Shown here in pieces: positions 9,201 to 23,390 of a stretch of DNA of 64,000 bases. Every line of letters starts with the position of its first letter. Position 1 is the first letter of the stretch. Made by a program: the position numbers and the translations under genes. Under the pieces are notes generated by a model that ran no database searches, was not told the DNA's origin, and saw nothing but the letters and a program-made list of their open reading frames with translations. The stretch spans positions 1 to 64,000 of the forward strand of contig JAGMWU010000083.1 in assembly GCA_018697195.1 (NCBI GenBank), read 5' to 3'. This stretch comes from Certhia americana. Its lineage: Eukaryota > Chordata > Aves > Passeriformes > Certhiidae.

Positions 9201-10349
9201 TCTTTCAACGTGCTTTTTTCTTCTCAGTTCTCTCCCTTAGCTTTTAATGGTGCAAGCAAGAAAGATTTGGCCCTAATCATACAGAAAAGCCTTGATTTGT
9301 AAACTTGGACGAAAGTTTGTGAGGCACTGACTTTTTTGGTGTCTGCACAGTGTTTAGTGGTGGGCCATGCTCAGACCTCTCACGGTGTAAACACTGCGTT
9401 GCAGAGGGTGACTTAGCAAAAAAAAGAGGTTATTGCTGGATGTGGCCTTGAGGTTGGGATCACAAGCTGTGTCTCGGCCTGTGCTCATGGAGGTGAAGCT
9501 TCCAGAGGTGTTTATGGATGGGAGATAAAGCCAAAGGTTGTTGTCTTTGGAGTATTTGAGCTTTGAACAAAGCATGTGACTGTGCCAGTTTTCAGGGGCC
9601 TTTGGGTGTAGTCACATGCCTTTGAAGGTTGTGTTCTCTTGACTAATCCTTCTGTCCCACTCAAAATCAAACCAGGGATGTCTGTCAGCAACTGAACTCG
9701 TTGCTGTAGGTCGCGGGGTGGGAGGGGGGAATCGGCTGTTCTCACTGTGCCTGCTGGAAAGAGCCTTTGATCAATGTTATTTCTGTGTTGGCAAGAGTCC
9801 CCTGCAGATGCACAGAAGTGCTGCTGGTGGTGTGTTATCGATTCCTCTCCTCTCCAGAGCTGTCTAAAAGTTTTTGCTGGTTTGCTGCAGTGCCAAGATC
9901 CACAGGAAGCAGGTTTGCAGGTACAGCTAACACCCGCCAGCCTTTGGATCCCAGTGCAGGGGAGACTTAAGTGGGTTTAAGGGTTGTGTTGCAGGGATAG
10001 AGGCAAGGTCAGGAGGATTTGAGCTGGTCTTTGCTGGCTGCTTCAGGTTCTGTGGGAATGCATTTTTAAAGCTGCTCTGCTGCAGTGCTGACAGTGGAAA
10101 TCTGGATGGATCCACAGAATATCTGCTCCGTGTTCCTGGATGGATGACCTTGTGCTGATGAGGTTATCTTTATCAGCTGGGACTGAGAAGGAGGAGGAGG
10201 ATGATAATTGCTGAAATGGTGATAAGCTGTCAGATTTGTGCTAGTAAATTTGGGGTTTTATTTTTAGCAATATTAAGTTTAGTGTCTGTTGCAAACCAAG
10301 TGTAATTTACTGCTGTATGGGAAACAGGAGAAGAAGGAAAAGAGCTGTT

Positions 10350-10412
10350 ACAGAATCATGGAATACGCTGAGTTGGACAGGACCCACCAGGGTCATGGAG
10401 TCCAACTCCTAT
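10350..10412 (-). mobile_element. CR1 LINE short 3' end
   Basis: Contains cagaatcatggaa, ttggacaggaccca and gagtccaactcct, the reverse complement of a CR1 tail. Confidence 0.7.
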
Positions 10413-12970
10413 TAGATTTGTTCCCTTGTAAAGGGTGTTTGTGCAATGCCAGGGGAGAACAAATAATTAGAATCAAATTTTTAACAATAAAAACAATTGG
10501 ATTTGTTGATTAGCAGCAGGTGAGAAGTGGCGTGTTCTCTGTAGGGTCACAGAAGCTTCACTTACCTTGTGCTGAGAGTTAAATTAGTGCTTTTATCCTG
10601 CTCCTGACTTGTTTTGTATCCTGTTCCTCCTACCTGTGGATCAGGGGCCAGGGGGAGCAAGGTCGTAGGATTTTCCATCTTGTACTTCCAAATCAGTTTT
10701 TAACAGACCCACAATTATGGACAGAAGTGCTATGATTGCAGGTGTCTGTAAATGGGATTTCTCCTGGCTCAAGTGCCCCTTCTTAAACTGCCTCTGGGTG
10801 AAATTGTCAGATGAGTGTGTCCAGGTGTCTTGGCTCATACTGTTTTCCAGTTTTAGAGTTAGTGATGGCTTCAGGCCACCTGGCTTTTCTGTACCTGTTC
10901 AGATCAAGGTAAAGGCAGCTAACAGAGGGCCAACAGTGCCAGAGTAAGAAGGGAAATTTGAGGGAAACTCTTTCCTGGCATGTAACATTATAAAAAGTGG
11001 GGGTTTGCTGTTATTGTTGTCTTTCATTTGTCTGATAAATACAGGATTTTTTTTTCCTGACTGTGAGGATAAATAGTTTGCAGGGAAGAACTTTCCTGGA
11101 CTGAAGACTTTGTTCATGCAGGGACTGCTCAGTTGTTGATACCTGAGGTCAGGCTGGATTTTTCTGTCCCTCAGCCAGCAAGGCTGTTATTTGGGATTGT
11201 TAAGTATCCAGTTTCTCTGGGGGTATTGGTGGGCTTACACAAAATGCATCTGGAGGAAAGAAAGTGGGCAGTTTTCAGGTTGAATTTATTAAGCTGGCTG
11301 TGTGAGGTGTCCTGAATGTGCTGCAGTCTGGTCACCTGCAAAAAACCCTGCGAGTGTATCAGGCTGGGGAAGTGGGATGAAGGATTGTTTGAGGCTGCTG
11401 GGTCCCCAAAATCAATGTGACACTAGTGATTACACTAATCAGTATGATTCCACATCTGCTTCTAGCCTCCAAATGAAGCCTTCAATCTGTATTTTAATGA
11501 CTGTATTCTCTCTACTTATCAGCTGTGAGTCCAGGGGAAATAAGGATGCTCAGGTGGACAGGAGGCCTGATTTAGCTCCCAGCTATGTTACTGTTGTGGT
11601 GTTTGGTATCAGAAAAGTCACTTTTTCCTTGTTTCATCCTTCTGTCTATCCTCTCCAAAATTACCTGTTGTTAGTGAGGATGTAGTCATCCTCCTGTTTA
11701 TAGCTAGAGGGAAAAAATTAATTCATCTCAGCCTTAAGGGCCATAATTAGCAGCCAGGTTCTACTGGTCTAGTCCCGTCCTGCTCTGTGTCGTATGGTGT
11801 GTAGGTGGGCCCTTTAGTAAATAGAATATGAATAACAGGAGGAAGTGTTTGAGTAGCAGGTATGTTGGGTAAGTCCAGCATCAGCTGTGTTCAAGGAATT
11901 GTTTCTTGATTTTCACCTTGTCCTGTATTTTGTGAATAATTTGAAATTTTAACTCTGCAATTTTTTTATTTAAATGCTTGTTCAGGTTTCACTCTGGGCT
12001 TTTCTGCTTGTGGATCTTGCTTTTTGTATTAAGTTCTTTTGCAAGGGAGGATTTTTGAGAGCTTTTTCAGTGGAATAGAAAAAAGTTTGCCTTGATTCTG
12101 TAATAAATTCCTTCTGCTCTTGGGAAGTAGGATTTATAAAGCTGCTGTGCTACATTTCAGCGTGGAAAGGGAGGTGGGGGAAAAACTGCCAGAAATCCAT
12201 TTCTTCTTTAATATGGAATTGTATAGGTGATACTCTTGCATGGAAGCAGCAGTCCTTGCATAAGCACTGGATACATTAACATTTCTAACTAGTAAATTTA
12301 TGGATGATCTCTTCTTTTGGAGGATTTATTTAGATTTGAGAGCATTAGCCTCTGGGAAAATTAAACCTCTTTTAAATCCACTTTGTTCAGAGACTAGACT
12401 GAGGAACTGCTGGTAAGCCCTACCATCTTCCTCCCGCTTTTCTGTGGGCTTGATTGGAATTGCAGTGCAGGGACACAGCTGGTCCAGAGGCATGAGGGCT
12501 TTGCTTTTAGGTGCTTTATCCAGTTGTGGCAAAATGGATTTGGAGCCTGTTTGCTGTTCCTGTAAGGGGCATGTGCAGCTTTAAGCGCTGCCAAAACCAA
12601 GAGAGCCCCAAAGGTAAGAAGGATGGAATGTTCGTGGGAGCTGAAATACCTGGATAAAGCTGTTTCTCTGCATGATGCCACAGCTGGGGGGCCGGTGGTG
12701 GCTGAAAAGTCAGTGTGCTGGGTGCTGCTGTGCCTGCCGAGGCGTTTCAGGTGGCTGATTCATGGCTCTGGGTATTTAATCATAGTTTCTATAGCCATGA
12801 AATCTTTAACAAGCAGGTGGAGTTTGCTCTTAGTCCATTGCAGGTTCGCATGAATGTCGTGGCCAATTCATTCCTGTGTTCTTGCTGAGCAGAGTTATTT
12901 CATAGGGGATGATATTGAAGGTTACCCCGTGTTTCTGGTACATGTAATGAGTACTGAAACAGCTCTTTCA

Positions 12971-13056
12971 TTTTAATAGTATTACTACTTTTAGTAGTAT
13001 TACTATTAAATAAAATTAAAAGTAATAATACTATTAAAAATAGTATTATTACTTTT
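12971..13056. repeat. Two adjacent AT-rich inverted repeats
   Basis: Arms 12972-12988 and 12994-13010 (17 bp, one mismatch, 5-base loop), then arms 13018-13034 and 13040-13056 (17 bp, perfect, 5-base loop). Related TAGTATTACTAC motifs continue to about 13104. Confidence 0.9.
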
Positions 13057-16000
13057 AGTAATACTTTAATAGTATTACTACTTTAGTATTACTACTTTTA
13101 GTATGTCATGAGCATTGCTTTGTCCTGTCACGTGTGGCTGCACTGCTGAGTAAATGAGTAGAGTAGGATTCCTTATGCTAAATGTTTATCTTACTACCTT
13201 TTGATTGTCATTTAAGATAATTGAACCTGTGATTGTAGACTTGAATCTTCCTGTGTTCTCCACAAATGCTTCCCTCAGGGTTTGATATTATCTGTTGGCT
13301 TATAATACAACTATGGTTTAGTCCTGTTGTACTGAAAGCTCAAATTCTTCGATTCTTTCTGTGGTATTTCCAAGGTGACTTTGCTGCAGGAAGCAGCTTT
13401 CATTCTTAATGCTAGCAGCAAGGGGTTTGATTTGCCTCCTCAAGATAATGGTGGGCAGTGGTTTTGTGTGGATTTAGAGCCGCATGTCACCTTGCTCTGG
13501 TGTCCTATAAAATGTGTGGCATTCTTGAACTTGGAGCAAATGTTGATCCTGGAGAAGGGCACTAGTTGTTGGGTCCCTCAGTGGGACGAGAGTCCTCTGA
13601 GATGGCTGACAGTGCTGCTGAGTTTGGCTTCAACAAAACCTCATCTGAAGTTGGTGTTAAGGTTGCTTTTAGGAAATTGTGACAGTTTAATGTTTGCCTG
13701 CATTGATCATACCCTCTTCATCCTTGCCCTCTTTTGAGCATGAGCACTTTAAAAGCAAATAAATCTTGTCCAAAATTCTGGTTCTGATGTGGCACGTCAC
13801 TTGCTTGTGACAACTATTTCAGTTGAAACAGCAGTCTGTTGGGAGTGGATTTGTATCTCCATTAAACAGGAGGGGAATGTGACCATTGCCAAGAGTCTGT
13901 TGGAGATATTGGCTGAAAATTGTTTTGTATAACTTCCTGTGCGTGGGGCTCAGCAGCAGCAGGCTGACTTTTGCCCGTGTGAATCATGTATGGGGTTAAC
14001 CTGCCGTTCAAAATGCAGCACTGAAGCATTTGGGAATGCATGGGGAAGTGGGGTGGTGGATGCCATCACTGTTCAGCTCTGTGGGTGCTATTTCTGTCTC
14101 CTCCTTCATAGTGAATAGCTCCTGTTTTATTGTGGGTGTCCCTTGGAGGTGGAAATCAGAGAAGCTTTGACTATTAGACAGACTGTGTGCAGGTAAAGTG
14201 GAGGTCCTGGTTAATTTGCCTTTTCTGTTAGTGTTGAAGGCAGGAATACTTTGTTCCCTGCTTTTGATTGCAGCAGTTTGGGCTGTGAGATCTTCCAAGC
14301 TTGATTTTGTGAAGCTTTCTCACAGTTTCAGGCTTGATCCTGGAATTTAGTGTCGTCTTCAAAAGGAATTCTTTCTTGGGAGGCTGTGCTTGTGCTGTCT
14401 GGTGGGAACCTAGCTGAACTACCTGTAATCACTGTCTGGGTTTGAAATAACCATTGTGTGGTGAAATGTTTGCTGCTTTTAGCAGAGTGCTTGTCAAATA
14501 GTCTCATTCAGTGCACACAGATTTTTAACAGATGGGACAGATTTGTGTGAGCCTGGGCAACCACTACAATTGTTTTGCAAGGTGAGACATTTCTGTTTTG
14601 ATGGGCAGGAGAATTAATAATGCTGTGTGATTCATACCAGTGATGAGTCTGGTTTTGGATCAGATTTAGATTTTTTTTTTTTTAAAGGATGTTAGCATTT
14701 ATCTTCAAAGAAAGCCGAGTTGAAAGGCAGAAGATGACAGAAGCAGTTCCTGAGCTGTTCTGATAGGATGAATGAATCCTGTGGATAGAGATCCCCATGC
14801 ACTTGAGGGGACTGGGGGAATTGGTCCTGGGCACTGTGATCACTGTGCTCAGTAACTTTTCCCCTTGTGCTTGGGGTGCCAAGAGGGAGAGAGTGGCACC
14901 AGGGCAGTGCAGTGTGGATAGGAGGGCTGTACCAGATCTGCCTTAGGTCTGTGTGGACAATGATTAACCACAGCAGGAATCCACCCCGGGGACAGCCACT
15001 TCCTAATGGAAGCGTTCTGCAGCTGGCCAGACTTGCTGAACAGCACAGGGACCACGAGCATGGGAGCAGGGAAGGAGATGTCAGTGTCTGGTGCTTTTGG
15101 AGCTCAGTGTGCACTGCAGGAACAGCCTCTCAAACTGATTTTGGCAAAGGCAGCAGTATCTGAGTGAGTTTTCAGCAGTCTCTGGTGGCCAGGCCTCCTT
15201 TGCCTAGAACATCCCTGTTCTTGCTGTGAATCCAAGGCTACGCTAAATGCCACCACACTTGAGGGGCTGCAGGGCAGGTCCAGCAGGAATGAGCAGGCTC
15301 CATTTTAGTGTTTCATTGCCTGCTCTTGGGGCTATCACTTCCTTTGCAAAGGGGTTATTTCCTTCCTGGAGCATCGCCCTGGATGAAAGTAGGGTGTGCA
15401 AGAAAGTGAAAATCTCTGGTGCTTACTGAGCTGTTATATGTTAAATTTAATCAACTAGGGACATGTGTGGAAGGTGATGCATTAGTCAGATCTCAGGATG
15501 TGATCTGCCAGTGGAGGGATGTGGACCCCGAAAGCCAGAGAGTGCCTGTGTGTTTTAGCAGATTGCAATTTAATTGGGCTAGGAATGAGTCTGAGCTGCT
15601 TTTGTGGCTGGAGGATTGCTGGTTTATGTTGTGATCCCTTAACAAAACAGCTCTGATGGAGGCAGCCTCTGCCATCGGGCTTTGTGTCTCAGCAGCACAA
15701 AGGCTGTGCTGGAAGCAAAGCGGGTGTCTGCGTGCCTGGTGTGTCCATCTGTGCTGGCTGAGAGAGAGCTGGAATTTGGAAATGCTTTTAACTGTGTGGG
15801 GGGAGCAGGTGGCTTTTCATCACAATGAATTGTTTATTCTGGTATAGATTGGAGCAGGGCTTTGTTGGCTTCCGTTGTTCCAAGAAAGTAGGAGGAATGA
15901 GGGGTAGAAAGTGTGGAACTGGTTAAACTGGAATTCCTGGGTAGTGCCTGCCCTTGAGTTATAATCAGCGAGGTCCTGCTTATTTCAAAACCTAAGGCTG

Positions 16001-16854
16001 ACAAATCCTGGTGCTTTGGGATCAGTTGGTGCTTTAGGTTTTTGCTTCTAGGTATACTGGAGGAGTTTAAGAATAGTTTTGTAGCAGAGAGCTCAAATAA
16101 TCTTGTAAATATGAGTAAACAATCTTGGTTTGTCACAGATGCTCTGAGATCATGCAGGATAGGTACTCATGGCCTGGTGATCAGTGGAGAGAGAAGGGTG
16201 GCACCTTCCCTGTGGTGTTTGCGATGGGGAAAGGGAGAGAGGAGTGGGCAGGATTCACCTCACATTTTTCAAGCTTGTTGGGTGCTGGGGAGCCTGGCTC
16301 GATGCCTACCAAGCCCAGTTCCAGCACTGGGCTGTGTGCAGCCAGTGTGGGGCTGCAGCTGTGTGCACACCCACAAGTGCTGTAGCTGCTGAGCAGGTCC
16401 TGTGTAGTCAGTCCCTTCCCTTATTCTCCAACAATAACTGGTTGTGGCCCATGTGACAAGCAAATTGAGGAACTGAACTGGATTCAAACCAGCTGGTTTT
16501 GGCTGGGGTCAGCTGTTCCATGAGATCTCTGGTGCCAGTGGAGAGGAGGGAAGGCAGAGCCTGTGGAATCACAGCTTTCACTGCCCTCTGCATGGGGGTA
16601 TTTTGGGGTTCCAGTGCAATGCTGTGCCTGCCATCCCCTCACCTGGTGCATGCCCTGCAATTGCTCCTGTGAGGGAATTTTCAAGTCGAGCTGGTTTGCC
16701 AGTTTAGTTTTCATGTCAGACTAACCTGAAAGAGCTGTGATGTTGCAGGTGTGGAAGGGCTGTGCTGAGCTCTATGACAATGGGGGGGTTTGTTAGTGAG
16801 GGCTTGTTAATTTTGTGGGAAGCCCATTTTTTTTTCCATTGGCTCACACAGATT

Positions 16855-16952
16855 GTAGAATTATGGAATGGTCTGGGGTAGAAGGAACCTTAAAACCATC
16901 TAGTTTCAAACCCCCTGCTGTGGGCAGGGATACCTTCCACTAGACCAGATTG
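16855..16952 (-). mobile_element. CR1 LINE 3' end
   Basis: Antisense CR1 tail with tagaattatggaatggtctgg, ctgctgtgggcagggatac and cttccactagaccag. Confidence 0.8.
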
Positions 16953-17773
16953 TTTTTTCCCAATAAAAAGCTGATTTTCATCCCAAATACACTACAGAGC
17001 TGTATTTTTGCAGCACATTGGGAATGGATTCCTCTTCTGTAACTCTGGGAGGGGTTTGTAATTCTTGATAGCTCTTAGGTGGGTTGTTTTAAGGTGATCT
17101 GGCAAAGCACTCCGGTTTGCTGGTCCCTGTACAGGGAAGGGCTGGGAGGTCCTGGATGTACCTGAAGTACTCCTAAGGCATGTCTTGTGGAGGATCTTCT
17201 GCCTGTGAACCAGGGGCCCTTCATGCTAGGTATGCAGAGCCAGGTCCAGCAACCTTCCTGTTAATACAGCCCATCCCAAGGCATTTCCTCAGTTCCTGTG
17301 CCTTGAGAATGTTTGAGACGTTGATGTTTTGCCTAATTTTGAAGTCCTCTCTGCTCCTTGGTGTTATAATGGTTCCCTTGATTTAATTTGCACAGTTGGA
17401 GAGCAGTTTTCCCTGGTTGCCTTCCTGGCGCAGGTCAGCTAGCCTGCCTGCAGGGCATGAGGAGGGATTTATCGATTCAGTTGGGTGTTTTTTTAACCAT
17501 TGTTACTTTATGGAAGGTCCTTTTGTGGCTGGAAAGAAGCCCTGATAATTTTGAGCTCTTAGTGCAGCTAAATGTGTTGGCTGGAAAACATAATTTCTAA
17601 TGGAAAGTTAGAGTGGCAATGAGGGAACAGAGCTGAAACATTCCTGTTCCTGGGGGAGTTCCAGGAGATTACTGTCTTTAAGATTATCCCATTTAAGATT
17701 TAATTACAGATTATTTGGAGGAATATATCAGACCAAAACCTGAAAGACGAGTGACCATGTGCAGAGTCAAGTG

Positions 17774-17866
17774 GGCTAGTGGAAGGTGTCCTTGCCTGTT
17801 ACAAGAAGGTGGGAATTAGATGATCTGTAAAGGCCCTTCCAACCCAAACCATTCCACAATTCTGTG
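17774..17866 (+). mobile_element. CR1 LINE 3' end
   Basis: Sense tail with ctagtggaaggtgtccttgc and ggcccttccaacccaaacca. Confidence 0.8.
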
Positions 17867-20800
17867 TCCTGTCTGAAAGCATTTGGGAGAGCACGAGGAA
17901 AGGCACAACTTCTGCCTGAGATTAAAATCAGCTTGCAACCCAGTAGGTCAGATGGCTGCACTAAGCACCATCCCCAGGCAAGCAGTGTCGCTGCTTCATA
18001 AACTTTGTGTACAACCATGAGAACTACAAAAGATTTTTTTTTTAAGAAAACGTTCCCGTTCAGAAGCTTTATGGGCTTATTTTCACAATGGGATGCCTCG
18101 CTGCCTGCATTTATTTTATAAAGATTATGCCAGATCAGTAGTATGAATTAATTTCTCTGTTGTCCTAGTTAAAGCCTGGGCACCTTTTTATTAAAGCTGG
18201 AGCTTTGTGAGAAAATAATCGCCTGAGGAGGCCTTCTTTAAGGAAATTTGATATTTTAATCAGAAATAATTAGAAATTATGCTAGTGAGTCTGTGAAAGA
18301 TAAAAATAAGGCTACAACTGAATTTCAGACTACATGAACTGCTTGGCAAAATCTGCCTCAAAAGGTGAAATTTAATGTTCCTATAGATTCAGTGATGTAA
18401 TTCCAGAGTGTCGATTCAGAAAGAGCTTTAATTTCAAATAGCTGAGCTGTTCTCAGTTAAAAAGTGTTGACTCTCCAAGTTGATAACGACACCTACACAG
18501 CACAGGTTTCCTGTATCTCATATTTTTTCAACTGGGAATGTTGCATTGCTGTAGAGTGTGGAATTTGATCAGAGAGGCCTGGTTTATGTGCTGGAACGTG
18601 TAGCAGGGCAGGCATGGGATTTAATCTGATTGCACAAACCCTGTGGGCTGCTTGTCCCAGGAAGCACTTGGGCACTCAGGGTGCTTTGGGAAAGACCCTT
18701 ATGTGGCAGAATTGCAAATTCAGCTCTGCTGCTGCAGGATTTTTGGGGGTTCAGGTAAGCTTTCTAACAAATTCGTTTTAGTGCTTTAATGGTGGTTAAG
18801 CTAATTACTCTCACTTCTTAAACACAGGAAAAAAGAAACACTTTTCAAATGGGCTCTGCAGTGGCTGAGACTAAAAGTGGCCTCGTTGCGGGAGGAAATG
18901 GTGGTTGCAAATGAAATTATCTATCGAGTTATGATTACAGGGGCATGACCACAGCACTGAATGAGCACTCAGCTGCTTAGTTTTTATTCAAAGTTTGATG
19001 AAATGGAAACCACAAAATGAAAGCAGAGGTGGTTTGAATTTTACCCCAGAAGCCAGAGGTAAATAAGTAACCCTGCTATTTTGTGCCTTTTGGGGCTGTG
19101 TTACAGAACTGACACAGATTATTATAGCTCAGATAATACATTCAACCCACAGTCCTCAGCTGCTCTCTGTAACAGTGGGTCCAGGATGAGAGGTTTGCTT
19201 GGATCTATCCAAACAAGCTCATTTGGATCCTTCTGGGCAGGAAGAATGCAGAGTCTGGCGCCCCACTCCAAAGTTCTGCACAGCATGTCCGTGAGTATTT
19301 TTAAGGTTTACTTTTGTCCAAGTGTTGGAAAAAGCTGCTCACCTTCCCTATGGCACAGCCCTGGAGGATGCAGCTCCCTTCTCTTTCCAGTTCCTCTCTG
19401 GTAACCTTATATTACTGTGCCACCCACAGGCAGCCACTGAGCTGCTGGAAAACATTTGCTGTTTGCATGGGGAGCCACTTATCAAATGTTAAATCTGTGA
19501 CAAAAAGCCACTGGTTTCATTGACTCTGATATGAACTGTATTGAGGTTTTCAATCCTGGTTATTCAAGTTTTCTATTTAAATTGCATATAGAGTTGTTAT
19601 ACTGTTGTCTGATTTTTCCACTTCTTCCACAAAACCCATTCCTTGTGCTATCCAGCTGCTGTGTTCCTGCTCAAAGCCATTGCTTCCCAACAAGTGCAAA
19701 AATGCTTGGAGTGTTGGGATCCTTGGAAAGAGAGGGAATCTGCTGGGCTGTTAATTAGTGGTGCACCCTGTTAATTGACATGTTGCCAGATTAGGCTGCA
19801 GAACAACTGGGTTTAATCTGTGTGGTTTTATTGAAGAGGAATATTCTGATTTCCCTCCAAGTGACCTCTCTACTGCTCAGTGTGTGATTAGTGCAGAACA
19901 AACTGGGTCAGCCTAGGCTGCTCAGAGAATTTTGAAACCAGCTCTTGTAGTTCCAGCAATTTGCAGAAACCAGCAAATGAGGTTCAAACCATATAACTGG
20001 AAGGACATGAGCAAACCAAGACTGTCAGGTGGAGCTGGTTTGCTTTTAGATGGAATCAGGAAAATATTTGAGTAATATATTTTGAAAATATTTTGGCATC
20101 CACTGATTTGAAAAGGGGCTTTTGCATCTCTTCCCCTTTGTGCCACCCTGTCCAACAAGAGGTTAATTATACCTCTACACCTTGTCTTGTAATCTGTTCT
20201 AGGGCATTTGACATGGTTGATCTATTTAGGCTTTTTAAGAATTTCCCTTGTAATACTTTAACTCCAGTTGTGCACCTGTGCTGTTAATCTGTCCCTTGGG
20301 AGAACAGTTTGGTGCTGTTGAGGTATTCTGTTTTGTAGAACAGAATTTTAATATTGTTTACCATGCTCTTAATCTCACTGCTGGCAGATAAAATGAGTTT
20401 CTTTAGCCCTCCCCCTGAGGACTTGATGGAGCTTCATGGCCAGCAGACCCATGGCATAAGGTGGAGTTATCTCAGCTTTGCAAAAATCCACTCATCTGTC
20501 TTCCTGGAAGGAGTAATTATTGGTGAGAAAATAAAATGCTGATTTTATTTTTGAAATTGCATTTATAAAAAGGAATGGGCAGCCAGATCCCTGGGCTAGT
20601 TGGGGAGGGTTTGTAAGCCTGGCCCTTGAGAAGGATTTGCAGCTGGGGAGAGTCCTGATGTCTTGGATCAACCGTTCGAGTGGAGTTTGGCAAATCAGGG
20701 AGGAAGACTCAGGACACTGTGTGATGAAGAGGAGGCTGCTCTGTGCTTGGCTTCCGTCTCCCAGCTGCCCTTGTTCCTAGTGTCTGCTTTTTCTTCTTGT

Positions 20801-23096
20801 GGTTGTGGGCAGCATCGACCCTTTGCTGGGCTCTTGTCATCTGCCCCAGTGGGACCCCTCTGGGTGCTGCTGCAGGAATGTCATTTTTTAAGTAGTGTAA
20901 AGGTAAGGGCTGAAGTGGCATAATGAGGGATAACATAATATTTGTTTATTGGCTGTTACTAGCACCATATCAGGTCAAAATAAATAATCATCTGGGAGTT
21001 GTCACGTGAGCTTGTTTAATTTCATGGGTCACGGTCTGTATGAATGCAGAGGACCATGTTCCTCAAGCTATGGGTGCTTGTTAACCCTTCCCTTTCCCTC
21101 CAACTGGTTGATATGTTCCAAGCAGTTATAAGAGCATCCTTTCTCTCCCCCAAATGCTTTTTTTCCCAAGACAGCCTTGGGTTTTGTGTCTCATTACAGT
21201 AAAAGCCCTGTAGTAGCTGCCCAGCTGCTGTCATGTCCCTCTCTGGAATGGTGATGTAGAGCTGAGCCAGCATGGAAATTGCCTTTCCATGCCTAAGGCA
21301 AGCCTGTTGGCAGCCACTGTGGAGACGTAATGTGCCACTTCTGCTTGGAAGAGTTGTCAGTTTTCTAGTTTAGTTGGGAAAAACAACCAACATTGGCTTA
21401 GGTTTTAGCTGGACTTTTGGAAGCGTGCTGTAGTCTTTTGCAGGAAGCTGTTCATGTTACTGGAGGAGATGAGCAGTGAGGACAGACGGGTCCAACTAAT
21501 GAGCTTCATTCTGAAGGAAACTGAATGCTTCATATTCCAGAGGTCTGGGTAAAGATTGCTGAAAATGAGACTGTGAGGAGAGGGGGAAGTTGTAAAGGGG
21601 AATTCAGTAAAGCTTATGGATGTGGATTGCCCAAGGCTGGAACAAACAGCAGAACCTTGGTGAGCATCTTCATGGTGGTTTCAGCTGGGGCTGTTGAGGT
21701 CCTGTCCTTCCCAGCCCACTCCTCTGGACATGCTTGGTCTGCATCAGGGTGAGCTTTGACTGTTCCCAGAGCAGCTGGATCGGTTCTGGTGCAAGGAATG
21801 GGTAGGAGGCCATGGCAGGAAGTCTAAAGTCTAGAATTGGGCCGGTTTGTGTTGCTGTGGGAGGATGTGATAGAGCTGAGCACATGGGCAGAGCTTCGAA
21901 AGACAAAATTCCCTGTGCAGCAGGGAGTGTGTTAAGGCTGAAGAAATAGGGTGGAAAACACTCCAGCATGGCTGTGAAACAGTCGTTTTCTATTGTGTGT
22001 GGATTAGCTGCCTAGCTGGAAAAAAGCCATCACCTTACTGCCGGGGAGTTCAGAGCCAGGTCAATGGAATATATTCTTTAGAGTGGTACAAAGAGCTGGG
22101 GAAAAAACTGTAAAGTGTTTGAAATCTCGAGGCAGACAAAGACCGTGGTTCTGCTGCTGTGGTGGCCAGAGAAGCGAGGGGCAGGGGAGTGTCCTGAGCG
22201 CTGAAATTTGCTGAGCTGTGCCGGCAACAGGGCTCTCGGAAACACAGGAATTTCACACAGCTGTCAGGCCCAGGGAACGTGGGAGCACTCAGAGGACATG
22301 AATATTCAGAGGAGCTGTGGCATGTCATGCTAGAGGAAATGAAAAATCCAAGTTTACTCAGAAGGAGGTATCTGGGAAACCTGTGACAGTAGGGGATAAA
22401 AGCAAATTCCTGTTCCGTGGAGTGGGTTATCTCAGATATTATTCCAGAATACAGCTCTCCAATTAGCTAGTCGAAGTTGGTGCTGGCAGCAGGATCTGTG
22501 CTGCTGGATCCATGTCTTTGGTGAGAAGTGCCTGTTCCTCAGTGCAGGCAGAGCTGTGTGCTCTGCTCTGGCAGCCTGTGGCAATGCTGAGGGACTGCGG
22601 ACTTTGCTCCTTCTTCCTCTAGCCTGGCATTGCTTTTTTTTTTCCACAGTGTGCCTTTTATGTTTGTTCTGTTAATAACCAGATATTGTGGATTTAGTGT
22701 TCTGCTCAGAAAGATCCTCCCAGCACAGACCGAGGTGCTTCCAGCTGTGCCGTCAGGCAGTGACAGATGTCTCTGGTGTGCACAGTGAGTGTCCAGCAGT
22801 GACGGGCTGCCAGGATTAGTATTCCAGGCACAAATGTGCCCCTTGTAGTGTGCAGAGCTCAGCACAGCCTGTGCAGGAATGCCCTTGAAAGGCAAATTAA
22901 ACTCAGCTCCCTGGTGGCTCTGGGGGAGTGGGAGCACTGCTGTCATTTGTGCTGAGGTTGAAGTAGGCTTTGAGGTGGCAGTTTCAGTTTCCCTTCTGCT
23001 TTCCTTTCCCAGAAGGGCTTGCTTGAAAGGGCAGGCAGGGATGGTGGCTCTTCTGCCTTCAGTGGGGGAGCATTCCCTGGCAGGAGATTGGACCAG

Positions 23097-23390
23097 ATGA
23101 GGGTCAGGTTCTGCCTCTAGGGAGTAAGGGAGAGGACAAGAGGAAACAGCTTCAAGTTGTGCCAGGCAGTTTTAGGTTGGATATCAGGGAAAATTTCTTC
23201 ACCAAAAGGGTTGTCAAGCTGTGGCACAGGCTGCTCAGAGCAGCGTTGGAGGCACCATTCCTGAAAGTGTTCAAAAATACGTGGATGTGGCACTTGGGAA
23301 CATGGGTTAGTGGTCGTCTTGGCAGTGCTGGGTTGATGGTTGGACTCAATCATCTTAGGGGGCTTTTCCAGTCTGAATGATTCTGTAGCT
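23097..23390 (+). mobile_element. CR1 LINE 3' fragment
   Basis: Sense copy with gaggaaacagcttcaagttg, ggttggatatcagggaaaat, gatgtggcacttggg and ggttggactcaatcatctta. Confidence 0.88.
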
